From: Patiria miniata
Taxonomy: Eukaryota; Echinodermata; Asteroidea; Valvatida; Asterinidae
Length of the DNA stretch: 64,000 nt
Direction of reading: 5' to 3'
NCBI RefSeq assembly: GCF_015706575.1
Contig: NW_024037069.1
Location: 32,943,315 to 33,007,314, forward strand
Shown: piece after piece, positions 43,818 through 57,000 of the stretch
Layout: every line of letters starts with the position of its first letter
Position numbering within the stretch: position 1 is the stretch's first letter
Notes under the pieces: model-generated
Database searches by the model: none
What the model was told of the DNA's origin: nothing
Seen by the model: only the letters and a program-made list of their open reading frames with translations
Program-made: the position numbers and the translations under genes

Positions 43818-43825
43818 TATATAAG
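43818..43825 (+). promoter_or_regulatory. Candidate TATA box of PHF24
   Basis: TATATAAG, with an inverted CCAAT-like ATTGGG near 43778 and an E-box CACGTG near 43791. It would imply a 5' UTR of about 680 bases with several upstream ATGs, or an unseen 5' intron. Weak evidence. Confidence 0.3.
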
Positions 43826-44527
43826 GCCTATTTTATGAATGACCAGACATGCAGTGACCAACACAAGTCACCTTTCAACAAAGTGATGTGTGTTGTACTT
43901 TGAGCCACTAACACACAGTGTTTGAAACTCTTTGGTTGTTTACCTTGATGGCGTGCGCGGCTTAGGAACACACTCTACAGTTGTATAGGCCCATACCAAC
44001 GGGCCTCCGTGCGTCCGCTGCCAGGAGTCGGCAAACAGCTCATGAGTCCGTCGCGATGATACTGGAAGATTTTTGTTTGGATTGGGATAAGAATGAGTTT
44101 ACTCTGTAGTCTGATATAGGAGCAAATGAGGTTACCCGTTCAAGTTGGGTGTTGTTGTCGAGTTAGTCATGTTTCTGTGAAAGCTGTTATGGATGAACTC
44201 GCGACTAGATTTGCAGTCCGACCTACATGAAATGCGAATGCACTTCACCGTACTTGCACAATGTTTATGCCACCGAATTTAATTTAAGTCTTCATCAATT
44301 AGGCCTATGAGATTGAAAGGCATTTGACAAGATCATTCATTGCTGTAGAAATGCTTTGAGACTGAGCATCGTGTTCCAAACTATATAGGGAGGTGATAAT
44401 TGTCGACCGACCACAAATTCTAGTTTGGCCATCAACTCCTGTTTCCCGAGAATAGAGTAAAGGATCGTAAGGGAAACTACTTGGATTGTAAATGTAGAAT
44501 CGAGTCAACTAGTTGAGATTGATCAAC

Positions 44528-45079
44528 ATGGGTGTCACACTTGGAAAAGGCAAGCCCCAAGACAAGAAGGCAGCACCGATCGACAACTTCCGCCGAGCTG
44601 CTAAAGTGGTGACGATCATGCGGAAAACGAGCCGCGAAGCCACGGCAAAACAGACCGACACCAACCCGCCAGACTCTAAACCGGACTTTGAACCGATCGA
44701 GGAGAAACAAATGGTGAGAAAGGAATCGCAAGCGTTGCTGGAAGACTTAAGAAGCATCTCCCACAAGAGAGACACTGATTCCGCTCGTCATCAGAAGAAG
44801 AACATTGTCGACGATTCCCGGACTCTGGTGTTCAAGGACACCTCGGATGCTTGGGCGGCTCTACGGGAAGGTGTAGTGGCCGAGACTACGGAGCTACCGG
44901 ATAAAGAGTTCGCTTTGGTGGAGTCGGCCATCAGCGGGTACAAGACTGTGGAGAGGGTGCGGGGTGTCGATGATGACCTATTTGGAGACGGAGAGGAGGT
45001 TGAGGAGAGGAGGGGAAGAGCTGTGAGCAACGAGAGCGATCTGAACATCCCGTACACTCTTCCGGAAGGATCGAATCCG
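44528..45079 (+). CDS. PHF24: PHF24 exon 1
   Basis: ATG at 44528 gives MGVTLGKGKPQDKKAAPIDN with glycine 2 available for myristoylation. The frame is also open 15 bases upstream but has no earlier ATG. Charged, low-complexity N-terminal region of 184 residues; donor GTAAGG in phase 0. Confidence 0.85.
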
Positions 45080-48000
45080 GTAAGGCAACTCATGGTTGTC
45101 ATAAAAAAAGAGATTATGAAGTGATCAGTGTTGTAGTTTGGTCCATTACAAATCTCCACAAGTCAATCACAAGTCATTCCGCCTCAAGTCGGGTCACAGG
45201 CATTTCAAATGATCTGTGACTGAGGCATTCCTTTGTAATTATGTGACCGGACTTGTGACGAACTTGTCGATGGACTCAACACCAACATTGCAAGTGACAT
45301 TTGCCTCATGCATATATTTCTTTTCATCGCTGATGTGAACTTGCACTTTGTTCCCTTTTCAATTCTGTTTTAGAATTTCACCGTGGGGGGGGGGGGGGGG
45401 GGGTGTTATGATCGAATTTAGAGAATCGTTTAATGGAACACCAAGCTGTTATTTCGAGTAATGTTTTTAACTGAAATTTAACTGGACTTGTTTCCGCATA
45501 GGTTTCTCTTTCAGCACAGACTTTATTGAGATCAATTCACAAAGTAAATTATATAGCTATATTTATCTCGATGACATGGTTTTAAAAGTGGGTTCTGTTA
45601 CAGAAGAATTGGGAATTTGAAAATCTTCATTAGGTGAATTAGCAAACTGGATTCAGCTAATTATATTGCACTGAAACCCTGCTCGGAAATCAACCAGTTA
45701 TCAAGTCTTAATAGTTATAATAACTTAGTTATCAATGATTTGCGTTAAAACATGGTTAATTTCCAATATGGTAAACTGACATCTAATTTAACCCAACCTT
45801 GAATACTGAACAATCATCTAACAATTCTGTTACATGCCATCACGCGTAAAGTGTACGTTTTGATCTACAAAATAGCAACCGTTCATAGCTTCGTCATGTA
45901 TGATCAGGCAATAAGGAAAGTGATATCTCCGTGATCATCGATCAATAGCCATTCTTACCAACATTTGAATTCTTGAAGGGGACGAGTTCAAGTCATCGAT
46001 TTGTGGTCTACGCCACCGTTGTTCGGTAATGTACCGTGACATGCCGTGAAACGCTTGTCGATCTCGATTAAAGTGCTGGCAACATTTAGTTTCAAATCGA
46101 TGCATTGATCCGAAGTGAGCAGCCACTTCAGACGATAACACAAATACGCAGCTTCGCCTTGTCATCTTGTCATCTGTTCTCTCTGTGCACAATCAACACT
46201 AATATTTTTTCACTCAATATCATTGCGAACGTAACTCCCTAGGACTTTTTGCTAGGATGTAGCCTCAATCCTGCAAAACCCTCCAATTGGCCTCATGGAA
46301 AAATAGCATGTAGCCTCAATCCTGCAAATTCCTCCATTATTTCTTGAATTTAGTCCGTCGAGGGGTGACCACTGTCTGAATCCTGCAAAATCCTGCGGCA
46401 GTCACTGTCAATATGTTGAGACTTGACCAGTGACATCCTTGAGCAGTACGGAGGATTTCAAGCATAATCCAGGCCTATATTAATGCATGACTGAGCAAAA
46501 ACAAAACATGGTCTGGCCCAAGACCTTGACAAAGTGCATCCTACGAAATCAGTAACGCACTTTTGCCATGTAACCTCGATCCTCCAAATTTCTCCACTTT
46601 GGCAAAAAGGTTTTTGAAGGATTCAGGGCGGTTAGGGTTAAGCAGATTTCCCAAAACATCTGAGAATTCCCGGATCGGCCGGATAGGAAATAATTTCAAT
46701 CCAGCGTTAACATATTGGGATGAAAGAAATTGTACATCTTGCCCTCATCTCAAACATGAAGTGTATGCATAGTAATTATGGGTGGAAAGCACGAAGTTTG
46801 CCATTGGTTGGTAAAGTTTGTGCATAATTGACATTACGTGATTTGCAATTGACACTTTTGGCAAATTAGGGGAATATTTTCCCTTACGTATTGGCAGTGG
46901 CGTCAATCCGTGAATGGGGCTGGGGAACGACCAATTCCAACAATCCAAAAATTGTCCGGCTGTGAACATTCCAGGAGGGGGAGGGGAGGGGTGGAACCCA
47001 CAAAGCACCAGAACAAAATGCATAGTTGTGTGCTTACGTCCCGTACATTATAACTTTACAGCCGGCAATACGGTGCAGTTTAAAGCTTCCGTCTACACTG
47101 TATGTTCTTCATTTAATAACTGTTTAATATATTTGGACTTCGGGAAAGTTTAAAGAAATTTACCCCCTATTTTTTTTGTTTCTCACCACAAAAATCTTGG
47201 GGGTATATGGAGCGGGGAGGGGGGGGGGGGTGTTAGTGGTGGATGATCCGATGGCCCGTTGACCCATGGTCAAAAATAGGGGGAGGGGGATATATCCCCT
47301 CGCGGGATTTGCGCCCTTACGGTAAATCTTAAATAATTGGTACATCCATTGACTTATGACCGGACAACCTCTACTCGGGAAAAAAATCCATATCAGTCAC
47401 CTCTTGTCAACATGAACAGAACAAAACTCAAACCCCAGACACAATCAACAGCTCCCGCGGCAATTGTTTTGACAGATGTAACCCTTTAGGGTACCACAGA
47501 CTAACATTAAAAATGCACGATTCGGGCTTGGCTCGGTACTCAAATCTTTGAGTTGGCCTAATGACCGATTAGTAATACATGTAGCATCTATTTTAAGACC
47601 GGTTGTGCTTGCGTTTGTGCTTATGCCCCAACTTCAAGCACTGAATAAACCCAAATGTTTCTATTTTAAGAATAATAATATCGACTCGTTACCGGGCCAC
47701 CAATGTGACCTGTCGCCGCAAAATAAGCTCAAAATGAAAAATTGCTATTACGCAGTACAAACATTAGTCTATGGAATATCCGCTTGCACAGCAAGGGTCT
47801 ATTATGATATGCGAGAAGATTCGGCAATTATGCAAAACAAGACTGCGTGTTGACCTTCAGATTCTGACCATTCAGAGGATGCGCTCAATCGGGTATCCGT
47901 AACCCGTAGCAGCCAGAGTGACCAATCAACAGCTTAGTCCACATTTCTGATCGAACTGTCGTAACAGTTTCTATGAAGTTGACTCCGATTGGCTGGCGCG

Positions 48001-51000
48001 CGGGGTCGCATACAATTGACATGCTACGATATATCAGACGTTCAACCGGGGCCTGCTCTGCCCACGTGAATGACTGATTCTCAGACTACACAAAATGAGC
48101 TTATCAATGAAAATTGCCATTTTGCAGTGCGATGTGCGGCAAAGCCAACATTAATATTTTGAAGTGGCGGTTGATTTTGTTTTGTTTTGAATAAACGATT
48201 TCCTCGAGAGCAGTTTCTTGAAAGATTGTGCAAACAAATTAATGGAATATCACATCGCGTGGCTGGTGGTAAGGGTATATTAACCCTAAAGGGGCTGGGG
48301 GCGGAATCCGCCCCACCCCTCAACTTTTTTTTCGCCATTTCTTTAACAAAAAAACAAATTCGCGACCCGAGCTGTTCTGACTTTTTAGCTTCGAGCCTTA
48401 TTCTTGTTCATCTTTTGATACCAAAAACATAAAAATCAGACCACGGATTATCGCAATTTTTCCTGCGCTACGCGCCGTTCAAATTTAATTTTCCCATAGG
48501 TCGTGTACACAGAGCAGAATTACCATATGAATATTTAATTAGCCAACATTCCAAAACCCTTTAACCTATAGTCATGAAATTTCATGAATGTTCTAGTTCC
48601 AAGTTTCAAAATTTTTCGTCACTCAATGGCCGAGATCTTAGGGGGGGGGGGGGGATCCAACTTAGGGGGGGGGGGGATCCAACCCCCCCCCCCCCCGCGG
48701 CTGAAAGATTGTCAAAATAATCCGGCCCTTTTAGGGTTAATTTGAAAGCAAATTGTGCTAAAAAGGACACTTTCCAAAGTGAAAATTCATCTCATGGGAA
48801 GAACAGCCTGACTTTGTGCCGACCTTAATTTTACAGTATAAATTTTAAGCACCTTGGCAAGGTATACCATTTGCATGTTTTTGATGTGGAGGATTTTTGA
48901 TGCTGAAAAACTTGGTTATTATTATTTAGAGTACGCATTTGTTGATAGGGGTTATATGTATCTCTGATATCGCCCCTGGGTATGTGCGCACAGGGTGCCA
49001 TTTTTTGTGTGGAAAGCCTTCAAAACCGTTGACATAATTCACTGCGTCCCCATCGCAGTGTTTGTCCATAGGATTTCACGGCTGGAGTCTTTCTCAGAAA
49101 CTTCAAGAGATCTCTAACTTCTCTTGTTGTCTTCAAGACTTAATTGGTCTTCTTCAGTTTGAAAAAAACAAATCAACAAACATGATGCACCTGGTGTCTC
49201 ATTTGCTTTATCCGTCTGGACGGGAAAACATCGCGATCACGCTAAATTGATTACACACTATGAGATCTAACTTTGGACAAAATCCCTCGATTCTACCGTA
49301 GAAGGAAACGAAGCCTTAAAACTTAAGACTTGACGCCTTCCTTGTCTCTAACTTTGGCTGATGGTCCTTCAGATTGTATCCACCGTGGTGATCGAGGGGA
49401 TGGTTTGCTTTGGTTACCTGTAGCAAACAATGCCAACGACACTGCGTGGCAACTTCCCCCTAGGCGTAAAAATAGCCTAGCGTCGGTAATTTTGTTTCAC
49501 TTCATGAGAAGAAAGGGTTTCTAGTGGGTTGTTGACATGTTTGCTTAGATGAACACAAATAAAGCATTTTACAACCATTACATTTGTTTCACTTCATGTG
49601 GAGGAAGGGTTTCTAGTGGGTTGTTGACATGTTTGCTTACTTGAACACAAAGAATGCATTTTACAATCACTACATGGAGAGAGGCTACATTGAGTTCGGC
49701 CAAATTGTTGTGCACGTCACATAAACACGAAAGTTTCATGGAACTTTATGCGTCAATTTTCGGTAACTTTACAGTCATCCAGCAACCGAAAGCAGTTGGC
49801 CGTGGGGTTCTAGTGAAATTAAAGTCTGGTGAATGGAAATAGCATCTTTAAGGCCACTCTATAGCATTCAAAACTTAAACATATTTTAAGAGGATTTGTG
49901 AGGAGTGATTTGGGGAACTTCATTTGATAATAAGATCTGGAGTCATGATAATCCTCGAATTATAACATCTGAAAAAGCACCTTATCCCAATCACAATACA
50001 ATTCAGTGTTTTTTTTTTATAGGTCACGGTAAGTCTGCACGTCATTTCTAATTAAACGTTTTCATGACACAACAGTATTTTTTTTTAAATAAAAAATCCA
50101 CGACAACGGCAAATTTGTAAAAACAATTACGAATTGCATGATTCTTTTTTAGATTAAAAGAAACAACTGTCTTGAAGGATTGAATTGTATATTATTGTTG
50201 TTTTTGGAGTTGGGCTTACATCAGCATAAACCGTGCTTTTAAAGTGCATGTTACACAAGACTTACCAAGGTCATAATTCTTCTTGACTGCAGTAAACCCA
50301 AAAACTTTAGCTTAACTTACAAGCGTGTCGGTCTAATCTTTCTTTGGGGGATTTTGACGGTTAGTTTTATTGCTTGCCTTGTCAAGATACACTAGTACCG
50401 GCATAAATCCGCTCTCACAAAGGAACGCACAAAGTCTGCCGGTGCAAATTCCCAGAAAACGTTTGGTATAAATAACTTAGCCAGATTAGATGGTTGGTTT
50501 CTTTTGGTACAAGGATAATCCTGTTTCATATCCGATTGCATGGGATATACTTGTCGAAGACGATTCCGCAAAGCGATTTATAGAAATCACGTACAGAGTC
50601 TTAAGAGTGACACTTATCTGACAAATCACCGTCCGCATGATAAGTTAACCTAAAGAATTTGCAGTCTTGTGGCTTCACTCGATTTAGCAACACACTTTAT
50701 ATTTAACACAGAAAATCACTTCAGAAGATAACAATACAACAACAAAAAACCTGTTTCCATTACTTTGAAGAAGTCTTATATCAGTTCCTATACGAGAGGA
50801 AATAATTGTGTGACTGAATTTTTGCCTAAAAATGTTTCAGTGGCGGAGTTTTACTGTTAACGAATTTTAATGTTGAAGCTGACAATTATTTTCCATTCAC
50901 AATAACAGTTCTGATGATTTTCACACGCCCTAGGGAGTTAGGGCCAGTGGGGTAAGGGTTAAGGCTGAGCCAGAAATCTTTTTTTTTTGTAAATTGCTAA

Positions 51001-54000
51001 GAAACCCTCGTTTTATTCCTGCAAGTCGTTTCTGTTTTATTCAATAACCAGTTTGTTTTTCTTAAAAATGTTTGACAAGAAATTGTCCAATTTTGTTTTT
51101 ATCCAATTCCAGTTCTTCACCGACGAGAAGTGTGCCATCTGCCGTTCCCAATCCGGAGGGGTTTTGTTCCCGTGTCGCGTCTGCACGCATACGTTCCACG
51201 AGAGCTGTCTGCAGAAGTCGGGGCGGGTGCAGGACGCCACCGCGAGGCAGCTTTTGCACCGAGCAAATGCCGGTTTGGGTTGGTCGTGTCACGATTGCGT
51301 AAGTCAATTTTTGAACATTTCAAAATAAACTCACTCTGTAATTCCAGCGTTATGTTATGTCCGTGACAGCACTTTAAACAGCTCAGTGGATAAACCTGAA
51401 AATGTTCAAATCTTATACGTCCATCATCTAGTAATGGTCTAATTAGAGATAAAGACTTGGAGTTCAATATTTATCCGAATAATTAATTAGATATGGTGTT
51501 TTTTTTTCTGTCACGGACGTACTTTCTTTTATAATGCCGGAATTCGGGCTATTCACAATGCAGTGCGCCACCAAGAGTTTGCCATGGAGAGTCAACTTTT
51601 GAAGTTTACGGTCGACAAAATATGGCCCGATTGGAATGAGTGTCAGTAGACAACTTGAGCTAATTTGTTATAGATTGGGACATATAGCGTTCTGCCCCCT
51701 TACCAAAAATCAACATATTGATAAAAAGAAAAGAAAAGGACAAATATTATATTCGAATCATACTTTTACAAACTTTCTGGCCGGAAAAACTAACAATTTC
51801 AAATGTCCCGCGCTGCGAATTTGTCGACCATCTCCACAATGCACTGGGTACAATGAACTCTCCGTGGCAAACTATTGGTGGCGCTCTGCATTGTGAATCG
51901 CCCGAATTGCCAATACACATTATTTTCAAAGCACCTTACACTATTTACATTTGAATGAAGAGTTTTTGCAGGTAGTAACTGACTTTTTAAAAGAATTCCC
52001 TGGATCAGTGCAGTCGTTACAGTTCGTAATAGATACAGTCTTCAATTTCTTTGAAGTATCGAGACCTATCCACATCGAATCTGGTGGCGTTATTCAGTTC
52101 ACACCGATCACCAATCAGGTTGAAGGAACGACAGTGAGGCGAGGCATTGCAGGCGATACAGCAACGGGAGGGGCGCTCTGTGGTTGTCACATCCAGGGTG
52201 TGGTTCACAAGGCAACGCCCATTGGACACAGAAAAACAGCTGGTTGGTTTGCGGCAAGTGGGCGGGGCTTGCTTCTCACACATGACATTCTTGAGGGCAG
52301 AGCAATGCCAAATATTGTATGTTTTATGTGTGCTAACAGCTACACAGTCATTTGATGCGTAATTTGGGTTGTTAAGTTGGAAGGGTGGACGATAGAGGGC
52401 GCCCGAGTCGTCATCCCCGCTGCAAACCCAGACGCCCTCTTGTGCCTTATCCGTGCAGCCGATCCACACTCCACCACTGGGATTGTTATTCGGATACGAA
52501 CTACGATAAAAGTCGTAGATGAAATCGTGTTCGGCCGCGGAGTTAGGGGTGGCCAAATTGGCGCCAAAATTCTTGCAGATTGTCTTAGCAGTTCCCCAGT
52601 TGCGTAGTCTATCGTTAATGATGTTCAGGTAGCAGGCATTTCCCCATGCGTGCCAGCCAGTGGGGCATGAGCCACACGGCACGCCATGGCTGATGGACAA
52701 CAAGTGAAGAACGATCATCATCGACAAAATCACGCTGGTGTGGATTGAGAACTTCACGCAGCTATTTCTAGACGCCATGATAGATAACTATGAAGAAATA
52801 TCAGGCCTACAAGAGGTTATGGCAAAGAGAAACTCTCTCTTAGGCTGTTTTCTGGTGATGCACTGGCGGTGCGAACCAAGCGGTTGCGCTTATGTACTTG
52901 CTCATGACTTGACGTCTGGACGCAGTGTGTCCTTCTCTCAACATCTTCATTGATTTTTGGCCGAGTAGCAACGATTCCCACTGAAGGAAGAAAAGCGCGA
53001 TTGTTTATTGACTTGAACGATGCAACTTAATGATTATTTCACGGCATCTTTACACACAACAACATCCGTTTATATACACAATAGGCCTGGTCCGTATTAG
53101 AATATTAACAGTTGTTACTCATTCTTTCATATTTTCCCGGCATACGTTATTATTCCTCTGAAACAGCGAATAGACGCTCGATCGATCTGTTTGAACTTGG
53201 GCGTCCAGGTTTGGGAAAACTGCATCTCGTTACCATGGTGATGTCCAAACAGAGTGGAAAAGGACCTGAATGATTTATTGTTTGTTTGATTTCATCATGT
53301 CAGGGTCCTGTGTGCTGAATTGATTTCAGTTGCATTAATATCCAATGCACGTGGAAATATGGCATTTGTCGCAAACTTTCAAAATTTGATACTGTATGGG
53401 ACAGATTTAAAAAAAAATTTTACGAAATAAAACGATAGCCTAACTAGAAAACGAACAAAGTACATACTGTCATCTTGCTGTGTTTACAAAACATCTAAAT
53501 TTAAGCTGAATCCACGAACAATACTATGAACTTTAAAATAGCTACTTCCAGCATAAATTTCTTCCAAACGAAATGACCGACAAAACCTCACATCTTCAAT
53601 TATTTGTATCACCGCATCGCAGTCCATAATGTCCGAGATGACATGGGAAAAATTAAATATCTAAATCCCGTTGGATCAAAGAAACCGGGAAATGACAATA
53701 AAATGAATTTTCTTTGGTTGTCTCGGCAGGAAGATCTGAGCAAGTTGTTACACCAAGATGACATGTTTGAACTCATGGAGGTATTTGAAACGGCTGACAT
53801 AGATTCAGGTAAAGGCTATAGGTCAATTCATAGCTATCCGGTTCGTTAGTGTGACGTCACCTCCAGCACTTTCTGCACGATTGGAACCGGAAGTTAACGC
53901 AGCTTGAGCGTTTGTAGCCAATGGGCGCTAGTAATCAGTGGTGCGCGTGCGTGTATGACGTTTTTACTAACGAACCGGATAGGTCCAGCCTCGACTCCAG

Positions 54001-57000
54001 GGGCGCGTGCTCGTTCCTTACACTAACGCGTAACGATCGCGCAAGGCATGATGGGAAACAACATGGTGCTGCAAGATCGTACCCACGGGGCACGAGGTTG
54101 CTATAGGTCAAACTTGATCACAACTCACAAGCACAGTGAGCTGTGTACACAAACCAGAGGCGCATGGGCGTGGCTTACAAAAAGTGGCAAAATTCGGAAT
54201 GTTCCAACTTCTCTCAGCACAATGTAGTACGGAATTCGATACAAATACGGCTGAACGATATTAATTCTCAAACGAGTTGATTCCGTACATTCTCCTACGC
54301 AAATGCGAATACGTTCATAAACCCGTCCACTTTTTTGTACATCTTCTGCCCGAGATACCTTGGTCTCCTGACCAAAAGTCGGGATGTGGTTGGTCATGTG
54401 CACACTGTTGATTTACGGAAGAGTCCATTCCGGTGTTAAAAGTTGATACATTGTATCTTCATGAAACAGTACGCTGCATTTCCCCATAAGGCACAGAGCG
54501 CCCTCAGTGACGACAGGTTATGATAGGCCGTTTCCCAATTACTTGGCTACGGCTTGAAATTATCATGAGATTGAGACACGATGTAGGAAGCGGCCACAGC
54601 CACTTCGCATAGACGTGTGTGTAACTGAAAGCCGTAGCCAAGTTATTCGGACACGGCTTTACTTAATTCAGTGCCAATTAAACTACTAAACTTGTGTCTA
54701 GTCACTAGGCCAAGTTCGCGCAAGGACTATTGTTGACCAATGGTTAACTAACGTTTGCCCGAACTCTGTCTAGTCGACGATAGTTGACTACGCTAGTCGA
54801 CTATTTGGAACCAGCCTACTGGGGTTGGTTGCTTCGCTGGTAACCAATAGCCGCGCGCACCCCATAACGCTAGCAGAGAGCCAGGACCCAGAAGTTTTGA
54901 GATGACATTTTGACCAGCGTTTGCCTAGAGACGTTCGCACATTGCTATCAGTGCGCAGGCATAAGGTACGTCACAAATCAACCACTAGTCGACTAATGGT
55001 CCTTGCCCGAACTTGGCCATAGTTGTGCGTATCACACAAGAACAATTAATGACCTGTCCTCGCGTTGAGGGCGCTCTATGCATGGGTATATTTTAGTTCT
55101 CAAACCGTTAGGTCTGATTTTCTTGCCAGATGCGAACATATCGCTGGATGAATTCATGACTTTTCGTAAGAGGGTGTTCAAAGATCGACACGAGCGGGAC
55201 ATGTTACCACATGAGGAGGAAGATGAGATCAATCAGTTCAAGGCCATTGACACCGATCGGACTGGTAGCCTGTCCTGGTGGGAGTTTCTGAGTCACGAGG
55301 CGGTCCGTAGGTTATCATCACAGTCGAAGGTGGGTAGTTAAGTTGCGCTCGCCTGAACACAAAATGGTCACAATTATGTTCCGTAGACAATGTGATCCTT
55401 AACTTCGCCATGAAAAATGTCCATCTGTGTAGACTATTCACCGTTGGATCATTAAGACCGCTAGTTTATTTTGCTCTCTGACTTGCAGAAAAGTTTGGCG
55501 AAGAAGCTGTCAAAGAAGGAGGTGCAGACTGCGCGGGAAAACTTTGGCGCGTTTGACACGGACGGTGACGGCGTCATCACGGAGTACGAGGCGCGCAGGG
55601 CGTACAGGAGCTGGTACTCGCACTTCATCCCCGATCCCAACGAGATGACACTGAGAGAAAGGTACGGGTACCAGTCAAGTTTTACGCCATGAGTTGTTAT
55701 GACGACAACCAAGGCCTGATTTTATTGAATCGGTGGGGGGGGGGGGGATTTATAAAAAAAAAAAACCCAACAACAACAATTGAGTAAAAATGTATCGGCG
55801 GAGAAACAGTCACACCACATCTCATGGCAAGTTTGGTTTTATTTTCGATACGCGAATACATATCATGAGCAGATGCGTTACATTGTTTTTTTTTTTGCCC
55901 TTGAATGTTATTGTGCGCAATTTCCTAGTATGGCGATTGTTCGTCCACTGCCATTTTAAGGACAGTATTTCAACTCCCATCTGGAGTTTTTTACCCCCAA
56001 ATTTTAAAGAATCTGACAGACAGAGCGACAGTCAAACGGGTATGTTGCAGTTCCACTTTTTAAACAGACAAACCTCTCACATTTCTTAGCCCCAGTGAAA
56101 GCGAATTTGATGATTTACCGAATGGTAAATCTAGAGACGAGTTGGACAGCGAAGACAACGAAAGGTTTGTTTAGGGTTTTTCGTTTGGTTGCTTTGTTGT
56201 GCATGATTCCACAATGATTGCTGTTTGCATGTCCAAGTGCCTTCTCATAGAGTGTCGTGCAATCTGTCTTTTTATAATCTTTTCCTTTTCCCTGAATAAT
56301 TCCTTGTCAATCTTCCGAAGTTGTGTGTTCACGCCAAGTATTTTAAAATCCAGGCTATTCGCCCGTGCCATTGGCACTGCAGTGTCGCTGGCTTTTTTTA
56401 CACACGGGATGTGTCCTTTTTTGTTACTTTGTTGGTTTTACCAAACAGAGCATGAATCGATTATGATGAAGAGAGTGAACTTTAGGCAGAGCTAATCTAT
56501 TGGTAGAGTAAACTGGAATTTACGAAAGAGTCGTAATTTTTCGTCCGTTGACAGTGACAGTGGCACAAATTATTATCAGGAGGAAGAAAATGACAGGCTT
56601 GTTGAGAGCCTGGATATTGAATCTACATTTGTCCCTTGATGTGTACTTAGATTAGACAAAGTTTCGGATGGTTGCTCTCAAGTTTTTGAACATCTTTTAA
56701 CCTCTTACTCGTCTAGTTTTATTTCTGTCAATTATAAATATACTCCATTATTGTGTGTCGATCTGGTGCATGCAAAAAATATACTTAGAGTTCTAACAAG
56801 AAATATTTCTCTTACTGTTTCCTTTTTACTAACAGAGCATGCAGTACTTTTCTTTTTAGTTAATTATTAAATTGAACAATAACTTTTAACATTGTTGTAA
56901 GAGCTATTTGAATTAATCCACAATGATTCTCAAGTCGTATCAAACCTTAATTTCTGCAACTGTTTTTTTGCCAACAGAGAGGCGTTTTGGTTGTAAGTTA

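Larger units (their letters stand above)
45080..51112 (+). other. PHF24 intron 1 (6.0 kb)
   Basis: Long first intron. It contains minisatellite remnants (45158-45290), a G19 run (about 45385-45403), repeats of GTAGCCTCAATCCTGCAAA (46258-46330), a fold-back element (48280-48740) and a tandem duplication (49491-49674). A 101-codon plus-strand frame at 47548-47853 has no recognised domain. No gene supported. Confidence 0.55.
53809..55129 (+). other. PHF24 intron 3
   Basis: Holds two MITE-like elements (54521-54660, 54707-55019). Short frames on both strands have no recognised domain. Confidence 0.5.

Noticed and set aside
47548-47853. 101-codon plus-strand frame in PHF24 intron 1
   Set aside because: No domain, no leader, no convincing splice context.
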